Assembly (NCBI RefSeq): GCF_009371975.2 | Contig: NZ_VIKT02000008.1 | Coordinates: 56,965 to 120,964 of the forward strand | Origin: Microcella pacifica | Lineage (GTDB): Bacteria; Actinomycetota; Actinomycetes; Actinomycetales; Microbacteriaceae | DNA length: 64,000 nt | Direction: 5' to 3' | Part shown: positions 40,712 to 49,485 of the stretch, piece after piece | Layout of the letters: each line of letters opens with the position of its first letter | Numbering within the stretch: position 1 is the stretch's first letter | The notes under the pieces: generated by a model | The model's input: only the letters and a program-made list of their open reading frames with translations | What the model was told of the DNA's origin: nothing | The model's database searches: none | Made by a program: the position numbers and the translations under genes

Positions 40712-41731
40712 ATGCCCCGGGTCGCCGCGGTCATCCCCACTCTCGGCACCGACGTACCCCGTCTCGCCGCCGCCGTGGAGGCGGTGTGGGCGCAGAGCCC
40801 CGAGGTCGATCTGGAGGTCGTCGTCGTGGTCAATGGCGCCCCGCTCTCCGAGACGACGGGGTGGGATGCTCGCACGCGAGTGATCTCGACCGGCATCAAT
40901 CTCGGCTGGGGCGGCGGGCTGCACGTGGGCCGGGCCGCGACGGACGCCGAGTTCATCTGGCTCGTGCAGGACGACTCGTACCCCCAGGAGCACTGCCTGC
41001 GCGAGCTCGTCGCCGTGCTCGATGCCTCCCCCCGGCAAGCGCTCGTCTCACCCATCGTCGTGCGCACCGAGCGGGAGAACGACTCCTCCCCGACGGTTCC
41101 GTACGCCCGGCGTGCGAGTTGGGGCGGCGTGCTCGCAGCCGACGGGGCCATGCACCACTGGGAGCCGAGGCGAGACACTCCGCTCGATGAGATCGGCGCG
41201 ATTCCGCACCTCGACTACGTACCGAGCCGCGGCATGCTCGTGCGCTCCGCGGTGTGGGACGAGGTCGGCGGCACCGACCTTCGCGCCTTCCCCGTGGGAT
41301 GGGTCGACGTGCTGCTGTGCTCGGCGGTGCGCGCGGCCGGGCACATGATCGGCCTCGCGCCGACGGCGCGCATCCGTCACGATCGCTCCGCCTCCACGCC
41401 GACGATCCTCAACGGCTATGTGCGCGAGCGCGGGCCGCGCCTGCTGAGGAAGGCCGGCATGCCGCCGGCGAAGGCCTCCGACGCCGTGCCCGAGCATGTG
41501 CTCACGGGCACGCTCTCGAGCGCGACAGCGTCGGTGCTCGAACTGGCGGCGTACGCCGAGCGCACGACGGTGCCTCGCCCGCAGCACGAGGCGGTCGAGC
41601 AGAAGCTCGAGCGCGTCACCCGCGATCGCGACCGAGCTCGGCGCGAGCTCGAGGCGCTGCAGGGGTCTCTGTCGTGGCGGGTCACGGCGCCGCTGCGGCG
41701 ACTGCGCGGTCTCGCCCGTCGACGCTCCTGA
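40712..41731 (+). CDS. Family 2 glycosyltransferase
   Basis: This protein has 339 residues. A GT-A fold begins with MPRVAAVIPTLGTDVPRL, and FIWLVQDDSYP holds the metal-binding acidic motif. The C-terminal part has a coiled-coil-like stretch (EQKLERVTRDRDRARRELEA) and the SLSWRVTAPLRRLR end typical of surface-polysaccharide transferases. It likely uses the deoxysugar made by the preceding cupin. The acceptor is unknown. Confidence 0.88.
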   Translation: MPRVAAVIPTLGTDVPRLAAAVEAVWAQSPEVDLEVVVVVNGAPLSETTGWDARTRVISTGINLGWGGGLHVGRAATDAEFIWLVQDDSYPQEHCLRELVAVLDASPRQALVSPIVVRTERENDSSPTVPYARRASWGGVLAADGAMHHWEPRRDTPLDEIGAIPHLDYVPSRGMLVRSAVWDEVGGTDLRAFPVGWVDVLLCSAVRAAGHMIGLAPTARIRHDRSASTPTILNGYVRERGPRLLRKAGMPPAKASDAVPEHVLTGTLSSATASVLELAAYAERTTVPRPQHEAVEQKLERVTRDRDRARRELEALQGSLSWRVTAPLRRLRGLARRRS

Positions 41732-41745
41732 GCCCGAGCGCCCGC

Positions 41746-42714
41746 CTACCGGTCGGCCGGCAACCAGCCTGCAGCGCGCCCGACGTCGCGGAAGTAGTGC
41801 ACGGTGTCGCGCAGCCCGTTCTCCAACGGCACGCGCGGCTCCCACCCCAGCTCGCGCTGCGCGACGGTGATGTCGGGTCGACGCTGCTGCGGGTCGTCGG
41901 CGGGGAGCGGGAGGAAGACCAGCTCGGAGTCGCCGCCCGTCAGGGCGATCACGGCGCGCGCGAGGTCGAGCATCGTGCTCTCGTGGGGGTTGCCCATGTT
42001 GATGGGGCCCACGACGTGGTCTCCCGCCTCCATCATCGCGATCATGCCCTCGACGAGGTCTGATATGTAGCAGAAGCTGCGCGTCTGAGAGCCGTCGCCG
42101 TAGATGGTGAGCGGTTCGCCCTTGAGCGCCTGCACGATGAAGTTGCTCACGACGCGGCCGTCGAGCACGTGCATGCGAGGCCCGTAGGTGTTGAAGATGC
42201 GCAGCACCTTGATCGCGAGCCCGTGCTGCCGGTGGTAGTCGAAGAAGAGAGTCTCGGCGCAGCGCTTGCCCTCGTCGTAGCAGCTGCGCACCCCGATGGG
42301 ATTCACCCGACCCCAGTACTCCTCAGACTGCGGGTGCACCTCGGGATCGCCGTAGACCTCTGACGTGGAGGCCTGGAGGATCGGAGCCTTCAGCCGCTTG
42401 GCGAGGCCGAGCATGTTGATCGCGCCGAGGACGGAGGTCTTCGTCGTCTGGACCGGATCCCGCTGGTAGTGCACGGGAGACGCAGGGCACGCGAGGTTGT
42501 AGATTTCGTCGACCTCGACATGCAGGGGCAGTGTGATGTCGTGGCGCAGCAGCTCGAAGTTCGGGTTCTCAAGCAGGTGCGCGATCGAATCGCGCTCGCC
42601 CGTGTAGAAATTGTCGACGCACAGCACGTCGTGGCCGCGCGCGAGGAGCGCCTCGCACAGGTGAGAGCCGACGAATCCGGCACCGCCGGTGACGAGTGTG
42701 CGGCGACGGTTCAT
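41746..42714 (-). CDS. UDP-glucuronate decarboxylase
   Basis: This protein has 322 residues of the extended SDR family. The NAD loop is TGGAGFVG (9-16), the catalytic pair is Tyr146 and Lys150 in CYDEGK, and the UXS signature [18 protein letters not shown] is complete. It converts UDP-glucuronate to UDP-xylose. No UDP-glucose dehydrogenase is in the window, so its substrate must come from elsewhere. AGGAGG precedes the ATG by seven or eight bases. It ends the minus-strand operon beginning at 48111. Confidence 0.93.
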   Translation of the reverse strand: MNRRRTLVTGGAGFVGSHLCEALLARGHDVLCVDNFYTGERDSIAHLLENPNFELLRHDITLPLHVEVDEIYNLACPASPVHYQRDPVQTTKTSVLGAINMLGLAKRLKAPILQASTSEVYGDPEVHPQSEEYWGRVNPIGVRSCYDEGKRCAETLFFDYHRQHGLAIKVLRIFNTYGPRMHVLDGRVVSNFIVQALKGEPLTIYGDGSQTRSFCYISDLVEGMIAMMEAGDHVVGPINMGNPHESTMLDLARAVIALTGGDSELVFLPLPADDPQQRRPDITVAQRELGWEPRVPLENGLRDTVHYFRDVGRAAGWLPADR

Positions 42715-42750
42715 GATGCTGCCTCCTGAGTGAGTGCGCGTGGTGGGAGT

Positions 42751-43770
42751 TCAGAACGTGAGTCGGGCGGCGACTCGTGGCGAGATCCAGATCGCGTTGA
42801 TGTGCGTGCTCGCGTAGCGCGTGTAGCCCGCTGCCCGGAGCGCGGGCAGGTCGCTCTCGGTGAATCGGTTCGTCTCGGTGTCGAAGGGGTTCTCGACCAC
42901 GACGACCTGTGGCGCCGCGGCAGAGAAGTCGATCTCGTCGAGGACGGCCGCATCGAGACCCTCGATGTCCACCGAGAGCAGATCGAGACCCGTGGTGGAG
43001 AAGTGCTCCTCGATGATGCGGCCGAGAGCGAGCGTCGGCACCGTGAGCGTCTCGCCGCCGGGGCCGTCCTTGCCCAGTTGCCGAGCGAGCGTCGCGCGCT
43101 CATCGAGCACGGTCGACCAACCGCGGTCGACCGTGCGGTGGAAGCGGATGCTCTCGCTCGCGGCGAGCACCGCGGGTACGACGGCCCCCTGAAGTACCGT
43201 GTCGCGAGGACGTTCGCGCGCGTACTGATCGACATACTCGGGGTCCGCCTCGACGAGCACACCTCGCCCGCCAGCCTCGTAGAAGAGGAAGGTGTTGTTG
43301 TCGCCGACGGGCAGCGCCGCCCCGACATCCAGGTACCGCACGGCGCCGGGGGCGACTCCGATACGGCCGAGGATGTAGGCGCAGATCCTGTCCTCGCCTG
43401 CTTGGGAGTAGGACGCTGGGCCCTCGAGCCTCGACAGCTCGCGCGCGCGCTCCTGCGCAGCCTGCTCCCGCTCACGCGCCCGCTCGTCCTCTTCGCGAGC
43501 TCGCGTGACGCGCTGCGCCTCGACCGTCGCGAGGCGGTCGCTGAGAGCATGCTGCTGCGCCACGAGAGTGTCGATGAGCTTCTGATCGACACCTCGCGGA
43601 GCCTCGGCCCGCGCCCCGCTCGATGCCGACGTGCGATGAATCTCGCGCAGGAGCGCCGCGAAGTACGGCCGCGCGAGGAAGAAGATGAGGCGGCGAACCG
43701 GATTGGTGAGGAACCGCCAGCGGGTGCGTGAGACTCCCGACTGGGCGAGCGCGGCGAGGGATCGTGGCAT
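42751..43770 (-). CDS. FkbM-family methyltransferase with coiled-coil N-terminus
   Basis: This protein has 339 residues. Residues 60-115 form a charged coiled coil (REEDERAREREQAAQERARE). The methyltransferase part holds YLDVGAALPVGDNN as SAM motif and LLSVDIEGLDAAVLDEID as FkbM signature. It likely methylates a sugar of the polysaccharide built by this operon. It begins three bases after the preceding glycosyltransferase stop. The coiled coil may pair it with a glycosyltransferase or length-control protein. Confidence 0.88.
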   Translation of the reverse strand: MPRSLAALAQSGVSRTRWRFLTNPVRRLIFFLARPYFAALLREIHRTSASSGARAEAPRGVDQKLIDTLVAQQHALSDRLATVEAQRVTRAREEDERAREREQAAQERARELSRLEGPASYSQAGEDRICAYILGRIGVAPGAVRYLDVGAALPVGDNNTFLFYEAGGRGVLVEADPEYVDQYARERPRDTVLQGAVVPAVLAASESIRFHRTVDRGWSTVLDERATLARQLGKDGPGGETLTVPTLALGRIIEEHFSTTGLDLLSVDIEGLDAAVLDEIDFSAAAPQVVVVENPFDTETNRFTESDLPALRAAGYTRYASTHINAIWISPRVAARLTF

Positions 43771-43773
43771 GGG

Positions 43774-45036
43774 TCAACTCTCCTGTAGCTGCTGGGCGAG
43801 GTTGTGCTTGAGCGCCATGAGCGCGTACGTGCGCCAATCGAGGCGCTCAGGGCGAGCACGCCGATGGGCCGTGGAGGCGAGTACCTCTTCGACGGTGGAC
43901 ACGCAGGTGTCGAGGTGCAGGTCTTCGCGGCACAGCATCATGCCGGCCTCCCCCATGGCGGCGAGGTCGACACCGCCCCCGCACACCCTCTGCATAGCGT
44001 CGGCAAGAGACTCCACGGTGCGGTCGATGAGCACGCAGTGGACACCATCGACCATGCGCTCGGTCACGCCGGCTCCGCCCGTGATGATCGGCACGCAGCC
44101 CTCGGCGGCCGCCTCGACGGGGGCGAACCCGAATGGCTCCCGCTCCCACGTGGGGAAGAGGAAGGAGTCGGACCGGCGATAGATCTGCTGCAGCTCGGCC
44201 TGCGAGCGCCAGCCGCCGAAGCGGACGAGGTCGTCGAGCCCGAGCGAGTGCGCCAGATCGACCGCCCAGGGCAGATCGCCGTCACCGTAGATCTCGAGCG
44301 AGAAGTCGATGCCCGCTCTCTCCCGCATGAGTGCGGCGGCCTCCAGGATGAGCCCGGTGCCCTTGTTCGCATGCACACGACCGGCCGCAACGAAGCGGAC
44401 GCGGCCCGCGGGGGCGTAGTCACGCTCGGGCAGCTCGAGCGACGCGGTCGACCACCCTGGCACATACACGGCGCCCTGCGCGACCGAGTAGCCGCACAGC
44501 TGCTCAACCTCGCCCAGCAGACGGCGACTCATCGAGATGATGCTCGCCCCGTCGTAGAGCGTGCCATCGTGCGCGCCGAAGAGCGCCAGCACGTCGGGGT
44601 TGAGGTCGGTGCTCACCTCGACGGGCACGCGATCCATGAGGTGGAGCGCCCACGGGTAGTCGAGAACCTGCAGCGCATCCATGAGTGCGAGCCCTCCGAT
44701 GCCGAAGACGTTGAAGAGATAGACGCAGTGCGGCTCGAACTCCTCGATGTGCTGCAGCATCGTCGCGGTGTTCGTCGGGTGGGAGGCGCGGGCGAGCACG
44801 GTCGCACCGGGCTCGACCGATCGCCGAGCCCGCATCGCGGCCGGGGTGTGCGCGGTCATCTGCAACGTGCGCACAACGTGAGGCTGAGGCTGATCGGCCA
44901 GCCTGGTCGAGGGCGAGGTGAGAACGCGCACGTCGTGGCCGCGCGCGCGCAGAGCGTCGACGAGGGTGCGGCAGCCCATCTCGTAGCCGCCGATGTGCAT
45001 GGGCGGGTACAGGTTGCTCACCACGAGAATGCGCAT
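43774..45036 (-). CDS. Family 4 glycosyltransferase
   Basis: This protein has 420 residues of the GT-B fold. The N-terminal glycine loop is MRILVVSNLYPPMHIGGYE, and the C-terminal donor-binding part has AAGRVHANKGTGLILEA and the E-x7-E region PTWEREPFGFAPVEAAAEG. It overlaps the preceding gene by one base (TGATG). It most likely adds a mannose or deoxysugar in the polymer. Donor and linkage are unknown. Confidence 0.9.
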   Translation of the reverse strand: MRILVVSNLYPPMHIGGYEMGCRTLVDALRARGHDVRVLTSPSTRLADQPQPHVVRTLQMTAHTPAAMRARRSVEPGATVLARASHPTNTATMLQHIEEFEPHCVYLFNVFGIGGLALMDALQVLDYPWALHLMDRVPVEVSTDLNPDVLALFGAHDGTLYDGASIISMSRRLLGEVEQLCGYSVAQGAVYVPGWSTASLELPERDYAPAGRVRFVAAGRVHANKGTGLILEAAALMRERAGIDFSLEIYGDGDLPWAVDLAHSLGLDDLVRFGGWRSQAELQQIYRRSDSFLFPTWEREPFGFAPVEAAAEGCVPIITGGAGVTERMVDGVHCVLIDRTVESLADAMQRVCGGGVDLAAMGEAGMMLCREDLHLDTCVSTVEEVLASTAHRRARPERLDWRTYALMALKHNLAQQLQES

Positions 45037-46130
45037 CAGTCGAGCACCCCCTGGTAGACCTCGAGGAGGCGACGACCTGCCACCTCGAGACCGAAGGTGC
45101 GCACGACATGCTCGCGCACGTCCGCGCTCGACAGCCCGGGTCGCCAGGTGCCCTGCGCCCACTCGCGCAACGCCTGCGCGAGCTCCTCGTCGTCTCGGAA
45201 GAGTCGACCCGCGTCCGTTCCCGCAATGAGCTCGGGCAGCGAGGCGGTCTTGGCGAGCAGCACAGGGGCCCCGCAGGCCATCGCCTCCAGCGGCGTGAAG
45301 CCGAGCAGTTCCGGCTTCTCGACGCGTCGACCGTAGGCGTCGAGCGTCGTGGACGCCTGCACGAGAAGGGCGGACGTCGAGTAGTGGCGCCTCACCATCT
45401 CGTCGTCGGCATCGTGCACGAAGGTGACGTCCTTGCCGCGTGCAAGACCTTTCACAAGGTCGAGGTACGGCTGGTCGTACGGCTGCCCGATGATGGTGAG
45501 CGAGAGTTGAGGGGGCAGCGCCCGCACGATGCGGTCGACCCCCTTGTGGGGCAGGATGCGGCCGACGCAGAGAATCCCCTCGCCTCGCAGTCCGTCCGCC
45601 TGCTGCGGGTGGAACGTCTCGGTATCGACCGGCCCGAGGATGACCTCGTGACGGCCCATGATCGAGGAGCCGATGAGCGCACCGGCGTAGGCCGAGATCG
45701 AGACGACGGCGGCTGCGAGATCCATCCCGCGACCGGCGAGCATGTTCTCGTCCGCCCCGCCGCCGAGGTCGGTCAGCACGACGGGAATTCCCATGGACGC
45801 GGCGGTCGCGGTGGCATAGGCACCGAAGACGGTGAGCGACTGGTGCACGTGCACGACATCCGCACCGACAAGCGCCTCGCGCAGGTGGTGCGAGATCGCG
45901 TTCATCGGCCCCGGGCGCTGCGTGTCGTTCGGGAGGGTCTCCAGCCTGATGCCCTCGACGATGACGGAGGATCGTTCGCCACCCAGCGAGACGATGCGCT
46001 GGTCGACGGGCACGTGATCGGCCGTGGCGGCACGCGCGACGGCACGCGCGACGTTGGCGACGTAGCGTTCGCCGCCGCCGAGTACCGAGCTCGACGAGAA
46101 CGAGGTGGGGGTCAGATGGGCGATGGTCAA
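45036..46130 (-). CDS. Family 4 glycosyltransferase with likely TTG start
   Basis: This protein has 364 residues if translation begins at TTG 46130 (LTIAHLTPTSFSSSSVLGGGERY). The GT-B features are GGGERYVANVARA near the start, CVGRILPHKGVDRIVRAL, and KPELLGFTPLEAMACG as the E-x7-E donor site. No ATG or GTG lies between the previous stop and residue 10, and the frame runs upstream to 46241 through the preceding gene. The true start therefore needs confirmation. Confidence 0.82.
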   Translation of the reverse strand: MTIAHLTPTSFSSSSVLGGGERYVANVARAVARAATADHVPVDQRIVSLGGERSSVIVEGIRLETLPNDTQRPGPMNAISHHLREALVGADVVHVHQSLTVFGAYATATAASMGIPVVLTDLGGGADENMLAGRGMDLAAAVVSISAYAGALIGSSIMGRHEVILGPVDTETFHPQQADGLRGEGILCVGRILPHKGVDRIVRALPPQLSLTIIGQPYDQPYLDLVKGLARGKDVTFVHDADDEMVRRHYSTSALLVQASTTLDAYGRRVEKPELLGFTPLEAMACGAPVLLAKTASLPELIAGTDAGRLFRDDEELAQALREWAQGTWRPGLSSADVREHVVRTFGLEVAGRRLLEVYQGVLD

Positions 46131-46156
46131 CTCGGGAGTGCGGTCTGGCGTGGTGA

Positions 46157-47125
46157 TCAGGGCCTCCTCGGCGCCGAGGGCGTTCGGTCGGCGTCGACCA
46201 TGCGCGCGACGACCTCCTCGAAGCGCACGGTCGGCTGCCACCCGATCGCTGTGCCGGCACGCTGCGGGTTGCCTCTCAGCTCGGCGATGTCGGCAGGCCG
46301 CAGCAGCGCATCATCGTGGCGCACGTACCGGCTCCCGTCATCGATGCCGACGTGCGCGAAGGCTGCCTCCACGAAGTCACGGATGCTGTGGCTCTCGCCC
46401 GTCGCGATGACGAGGTCGTCGGCCACATCCGCGCAGCGCCGCAGCGCGTCGGCGTAGTCGGGGGCCCAGCCCCAATCCCGCCGGGCGTCGAGAGCGCCGA
46501 GCACGAGCGTGTCGGCACGACCGTCGACGATGCTCGCCACCCCTTGGGTGATCTTGCGCGTGACGAACGTGGGCGGGCGCCGGGGCGACTCGTGGTTGAA
46601 GAGGATGGCGTTCGAGGCGCGCACGCCGCGGTGCCGGTACGCCTGCACGAGGTGGTGACCGAGAGCCTTCGCGGCCCCGTAGGGGTTGGTCGGCGCGATG
46701 GGCGTCGACTCGTCCTGCGGTGCGGGAGCGTCACCGAAGATCTCCGCACTCGAGGCGTGCACGACGCCCACCTCTCGGCCGACCCGATCGGCGAGCCGCT
46801 GCGCCGAGTCGAGGATCGTCGCGGTGGAGGCCCCCGTCACGACGGCGTATTCGCGAGGGTTCGCCCACGATGCCCCCACGGCCGTGAGGCCGCCGAGGTG
46901 GAAGATCGTGTCGGGCTCGAGCCGCTCGACGAGCGAGGCCACGCCTGCCGCGTCGACGAGATCCTGGTCGTGCAGGTCGGCGTCGAGGGTCAGGCCCAGG
47001 TCGCGCAGGCTCTCGTCGCCGGGGCGCACGAGCCCGTGGACCTTCCACCCGTGGGCGACGAGGTTCTCGGCGAGGTAGCTTCCCGTCTGCCCGGCGATGC
47101 CCGTGACGAGCGCCACGCGAGTCAC
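46157..47125 (-). CDS. Gmd-like NAD(P)-dependent sugar nucleotide dehydratase or reductase
   Basis: This protein has 322 residues, clearly a paralogue of the gmd gene just upstream. Shared features are ALVTGIAGQTGSYLAENL, SSAEIFGD, YGAAKALGHHLVQAY with Tyr and Lys three residues apart, the HESPRRPPTFVTRKI strand and ATGESHSIRDFVEAAF. It overlaps that gene as GTGA. It could be a second dehydratase of different specificity or the reductase that completes GDP-rhamnose or GDP-fucose type sugars. The sequence alone does not decide. Confidence 0.85.
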   Translation of the reverse strand: MTRVALVTGIAGQTGSYLAENLVAHGWKVHGLVRPGDESLRDLGLTLDADLHDQDLVDAAGVASLVERLEPDTIFHLGGLTAVGASWANPREYAVVTGASTATILDSAQRLADRVGREVGVVHASSAEIFGDAPAPQDESTPIAPTNPYGAAKALGHHLVQAYRHRGVRASNAILFNHESPRRPPTFVTRKITQGVASIVDGRADTLVLGALDARRDWGWAPDYADALRRCADVADDLVIATGESHSIRDFVEAAFAHVGIDDGSRYVRHDDALLRPADIAELRGNPQRAGTAIGWQPTVRFEEVVARMVDADRTPSAPRRP

Positions 47126-48111
47126 GGCGTCATCGCCTCGCCTCGCTCGCGCGCGAGGTCGGCGTCGACCATGAGAGAGACGAGTGCCGCGAAGTCGATG
47201 GTCGGTGACCAGCCCAGCACGCGCCGGGCCTTGCTCGCGTCGCCGACGAGCTGGTCGACCTCCGCGGGCCGGAGGAGGGCCTCGTCGTGCTGCACGAGGG
47301 GCGCCCAGTCGTCGATGCCCACGTGCGCGAAGGCGAGGTCGAGGTACTCGCGCACCGAGTGCGTCTGCCCCGTGGCGACGACGTAGTCGTCTGGCTCGTC
47401 CTGCTGCAGCATGCGCCACATCGCGTCGACGTAGTCGCCGGCGTAGCCCCAGTCGCGCTGTGCGTCGAGGTTGCCGAGCGTGAGCGAGCTCTGACGGCCC
47501 GTGGCGATGCGGGCGACCGCGCGGCTGATCTTGCGGGTGACGAACTCGGGCGAGCGCATGGGCGACTCGTGGTTGAAGAGCATGCCGCTCGACGCGTGCA
47601 GGCCGTACGACTCGCGGTAGTTGATGGTCATGTGGTGCCCGAACGCCTTCGCGACGCCGTAGGGCGACCGGGGCCACAGGAGGGTCGACTCGTTCTGCGG
47701 CACCTCCTGCACCTTGCCGAACATCTCGGAGCTCGACGCCTGGTAGAACCGCACGGGCCGCGCACCCGCTCCCCCGTAGAGCCTCACGGCTTCGAGCATC
47801 GTGAGCACGCCCTTGGCGGTGACGTCGGTCGTGAGCGCGGCGTTCTCCCACGAGTACGCGACGTAGGAGATCGCCCCGAGGTTGTAGACCTCGTGGGGCT
47901 CGGAGGCCTCGAGGGCGCGCAGCAGGCTCGAGAAGTCCAGCAGGTCGCCGGTGAGTATGCGCACGAAGGGCAGCTCGCGCTGGATCATCTCGATCTTGGG
48001 ATTGCTCTGCCCCCGCACGAGGCCGAACACCTCATACCCCTTGTCGTGCAGGAGTCGGCTGAGGTAGTAGCCGTCCTGCCCCGTGACGCCGGTGATGAGG
48101 GCTCGTCGCAT
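47122..48111 (-). CDS. gmd: GDP-mannose 4,6-dehydratase
   Basis: This protein has 329 residues. It makes GDP-4-keto-6-deoxymannose, the precursor of GDP-rhamnose, GDP-fucose and similar sugars. The NADP loop is ITGVTGQDGYYL, the active-site region is SSSEMFGKVQE with Tyr151 and Lys155 in YGVAKAFGHH, and FNHESPMRSPEFVTRKI is typical. It is the first gene of a six-gene minus-strand operon. A CAGAGT hexamer six bases before the ATG may be its -10. It is divergent from the ligase-like gene at 48172. Confidence 0.93.
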   Translation of the reverse strand: MRRALITGVTGQDGYYLSRLLHDKGYEVFGLVRGQSNPKIEMIQRELPFVRILTGDLLDFSSLLRALEASEPHEVYNLGAISYVAYSWENAALTTDVTAKGVLTMLEAVRLYGGAGARPVRFYQASSSEMFGKVQEVPQNESTLLWPRSPYGVAKAFGHHMTINYRESYGLHASSGMLFNHESPMRSPEFVTRKISRAVARIATGRQSSLTLGNLDAQRDWGYAGDYVDAMWRMLQQDEPDDYVVATGQTHSVREYLDLAFAHVGIDDWAPLVQHDEALLRPAEVDQLVGDASKARRVLGWSPTIDFAALVSLMVDADLARERGEAMTP

Positions 48112-48158
48112 GCGACAACTCTGCCACGCCTCGACGCAGCAGGGTCACGTCACCGCAC

Positions 48159-48164
48159 TAGGCT
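48159..48164 (+). promoter_or_regulatory. Possible -10 for the leaderless O-antigen ligase-like gene
   Basis: TAGGCT ends seven bases before the ATG at 48172. This favours 48172 over the ATG at 48166. Confidence 0.5.
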
Positions 48165-48171
48165 GATGCCC

Positions 48172-49485
48172 ATGTCGTGGCTCCGCGAGCGCCGAGTGGC
48201 TCTTGCCGGCCTGACCCTCTTCACGCTCCTCGCGGGCGATGCCTGGCGGTACAGCCTCAGCTGGTACGGCTGGGGCGCGATCATCGCTCTGCTGGGCCTC
48301 GCGTGGCTCGCCGTAGCCGTGCGCGAGCGCGTCGACCTGCGCCGCGTGCCCGTGGCGCTGGGAGCGGTCGCCGCCTACCTGACCCTCTCCATCGCCTGGT
48401 CGGCGTATCCCGGCGCTTCCGCCATCGGCGTGCTCGTGACCCTCATCACGGGGGCCGTCGCGATCGTCATGACGCAAGTGCTGACCCTCGGCGACGTGGT
48501 GCGCGCCCTGAGCGCGGCGACGCGCTGGATACTCGGCCTCTCGCTGATCTTCGAGCTCATCGTGGCCACGCTCGTGCGGCAACCGCTGCTGCCATTCTGG
48601 ACCTCCTACGAGGAGCCATACCCTGCAGCGTTCAACTGGTCCCGCAATGCGCTGCTCGAGGGCGGGCGCATCCAGGGCATCACCGGCAACGCCAACCTGC
48701 TCGCCTTCGTGGCCCTGGTGGCCGTGATCGTGCTCGCGGTGCAGTGGCGGCTGCGGCAGACCGACCCCGGCCACGAGGCCTCCCTGCGCCGACCCGCGGT
48801 GCTCGGCTGGATCGCGATCGCGCTCGGCGTGCTCGTGCTCACGCGCTCGGCCACCGTGATCATCGCCGGCGTCGGCGTGGTCTTCGTGCTGGGCGTCGTG
48901 CTGCTGGCCCGCCAGCGCCCGGGTCGAGCCAGGCTGGCGGTCTACGGCGCCGCGGTGGCCCTGGCAGGTGCCGCCGCCGCCGCGGTGGTGGTGCTGCGCG
49001 ACACGCTGCTGACCCTCGTGGGCCGCAGCGACGATCTCACGGGCAGGCTCGACATCTGGTCGGCGGTCATCGACCTCGCCCAGGAGCGGCCGTGGTTCGG
49101 CTGGGGCTGGGTGAGCTACTGGGCCCCGTGGGTGGAGCCTTTCGACGATCTGGTCGTGATTCGCGGCGTCACCTACCTGCAGGCGCACAACGCGTGGCTC
49201 GACGTGTGGCTGCAGCTGGGCATCCTGGGTCTCATCCTCGTGGCCGTCCTCGTGCTCACAACGGTCGCGCGCACCGTCGCCTGGGCCGTGGATGCTCCGC
49301 GCGGCGATGCCCTCGACCCCGCTGCCCTGCGCCTCGCCCCCGTGCTCCTCCTGGCCATGCTCCTCGTGCACAGCCTCGCCGAGTCGCGACTGCTCATCGA
49401 AGCGGGTCTGCTGCTGCTCGTGTGGATCGCGGTCGCCTCGCGCCGGCATGAGCTGCGCGGGCGGCGCGCGGAGGCGACGGCATGA
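48172..49485 (+). CDS. O-antigen ligase/polymerase (Wzy-WaaL)-like membrane protein
   Basis: This protein has 437 residues with about ten hydrophobic segments. A large extracytoplasmic loop with SRNALLEGGRIQGITGNANLLA and the later PWFGWGWVSYW and QAHNAWLDVWLQLG motifs is typical of the family. These proteins polymerise or transfer lipid-linked glycans outside the membrane. It overlaps its paralogue downstream as ATGA. The two may polymerise different repeat units or work as a pair. Confidence 0.88.
   Translation: MSWLRERRVALAGLTLFTLLAGDAWRYSLSWYGWGAIIALLGLAWLAVAVRERVDLRRVPVALGAVAAYLTLSIAWSAYPGASAIGVLVTLITGAVAIVMTQVLTLGDVVRALSAATRWILGLSLIFELIVATLVRQPLLPFWTSYEEPYPAAFNWSRNALLEGGRIQGITGNANLLAFVALVAVIVLAVQWRLRQTDPGHEASLRRPAVLGWIAIALGVLVLTRSATVIIAGVGVVFVLGVVLLARQRPGRARLAVYGAAVALAGAAAAAVVVLRDTLLTLVGRSDDLTGRLDIWSAVIDLAQERPWFGWGWVSYWAPWVEPFDDLVVIRGVTYLQAHNAWLDVWLQLGILGLILVAVLVLTTVARTVAWAVDAPRGDALDPAALRLAPVLLLAMLLVHSLAESRLLIEAGLLLLVWIAVASRRHELRGRRAEATA

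Noticed and set aside
46260..47851. N-terminal extension of the Gmd-like frame to 47851
   Set aside because: The extension runs through gmd in another frame. The family start is the GTG at 47125, which overlaps the gmd stop.
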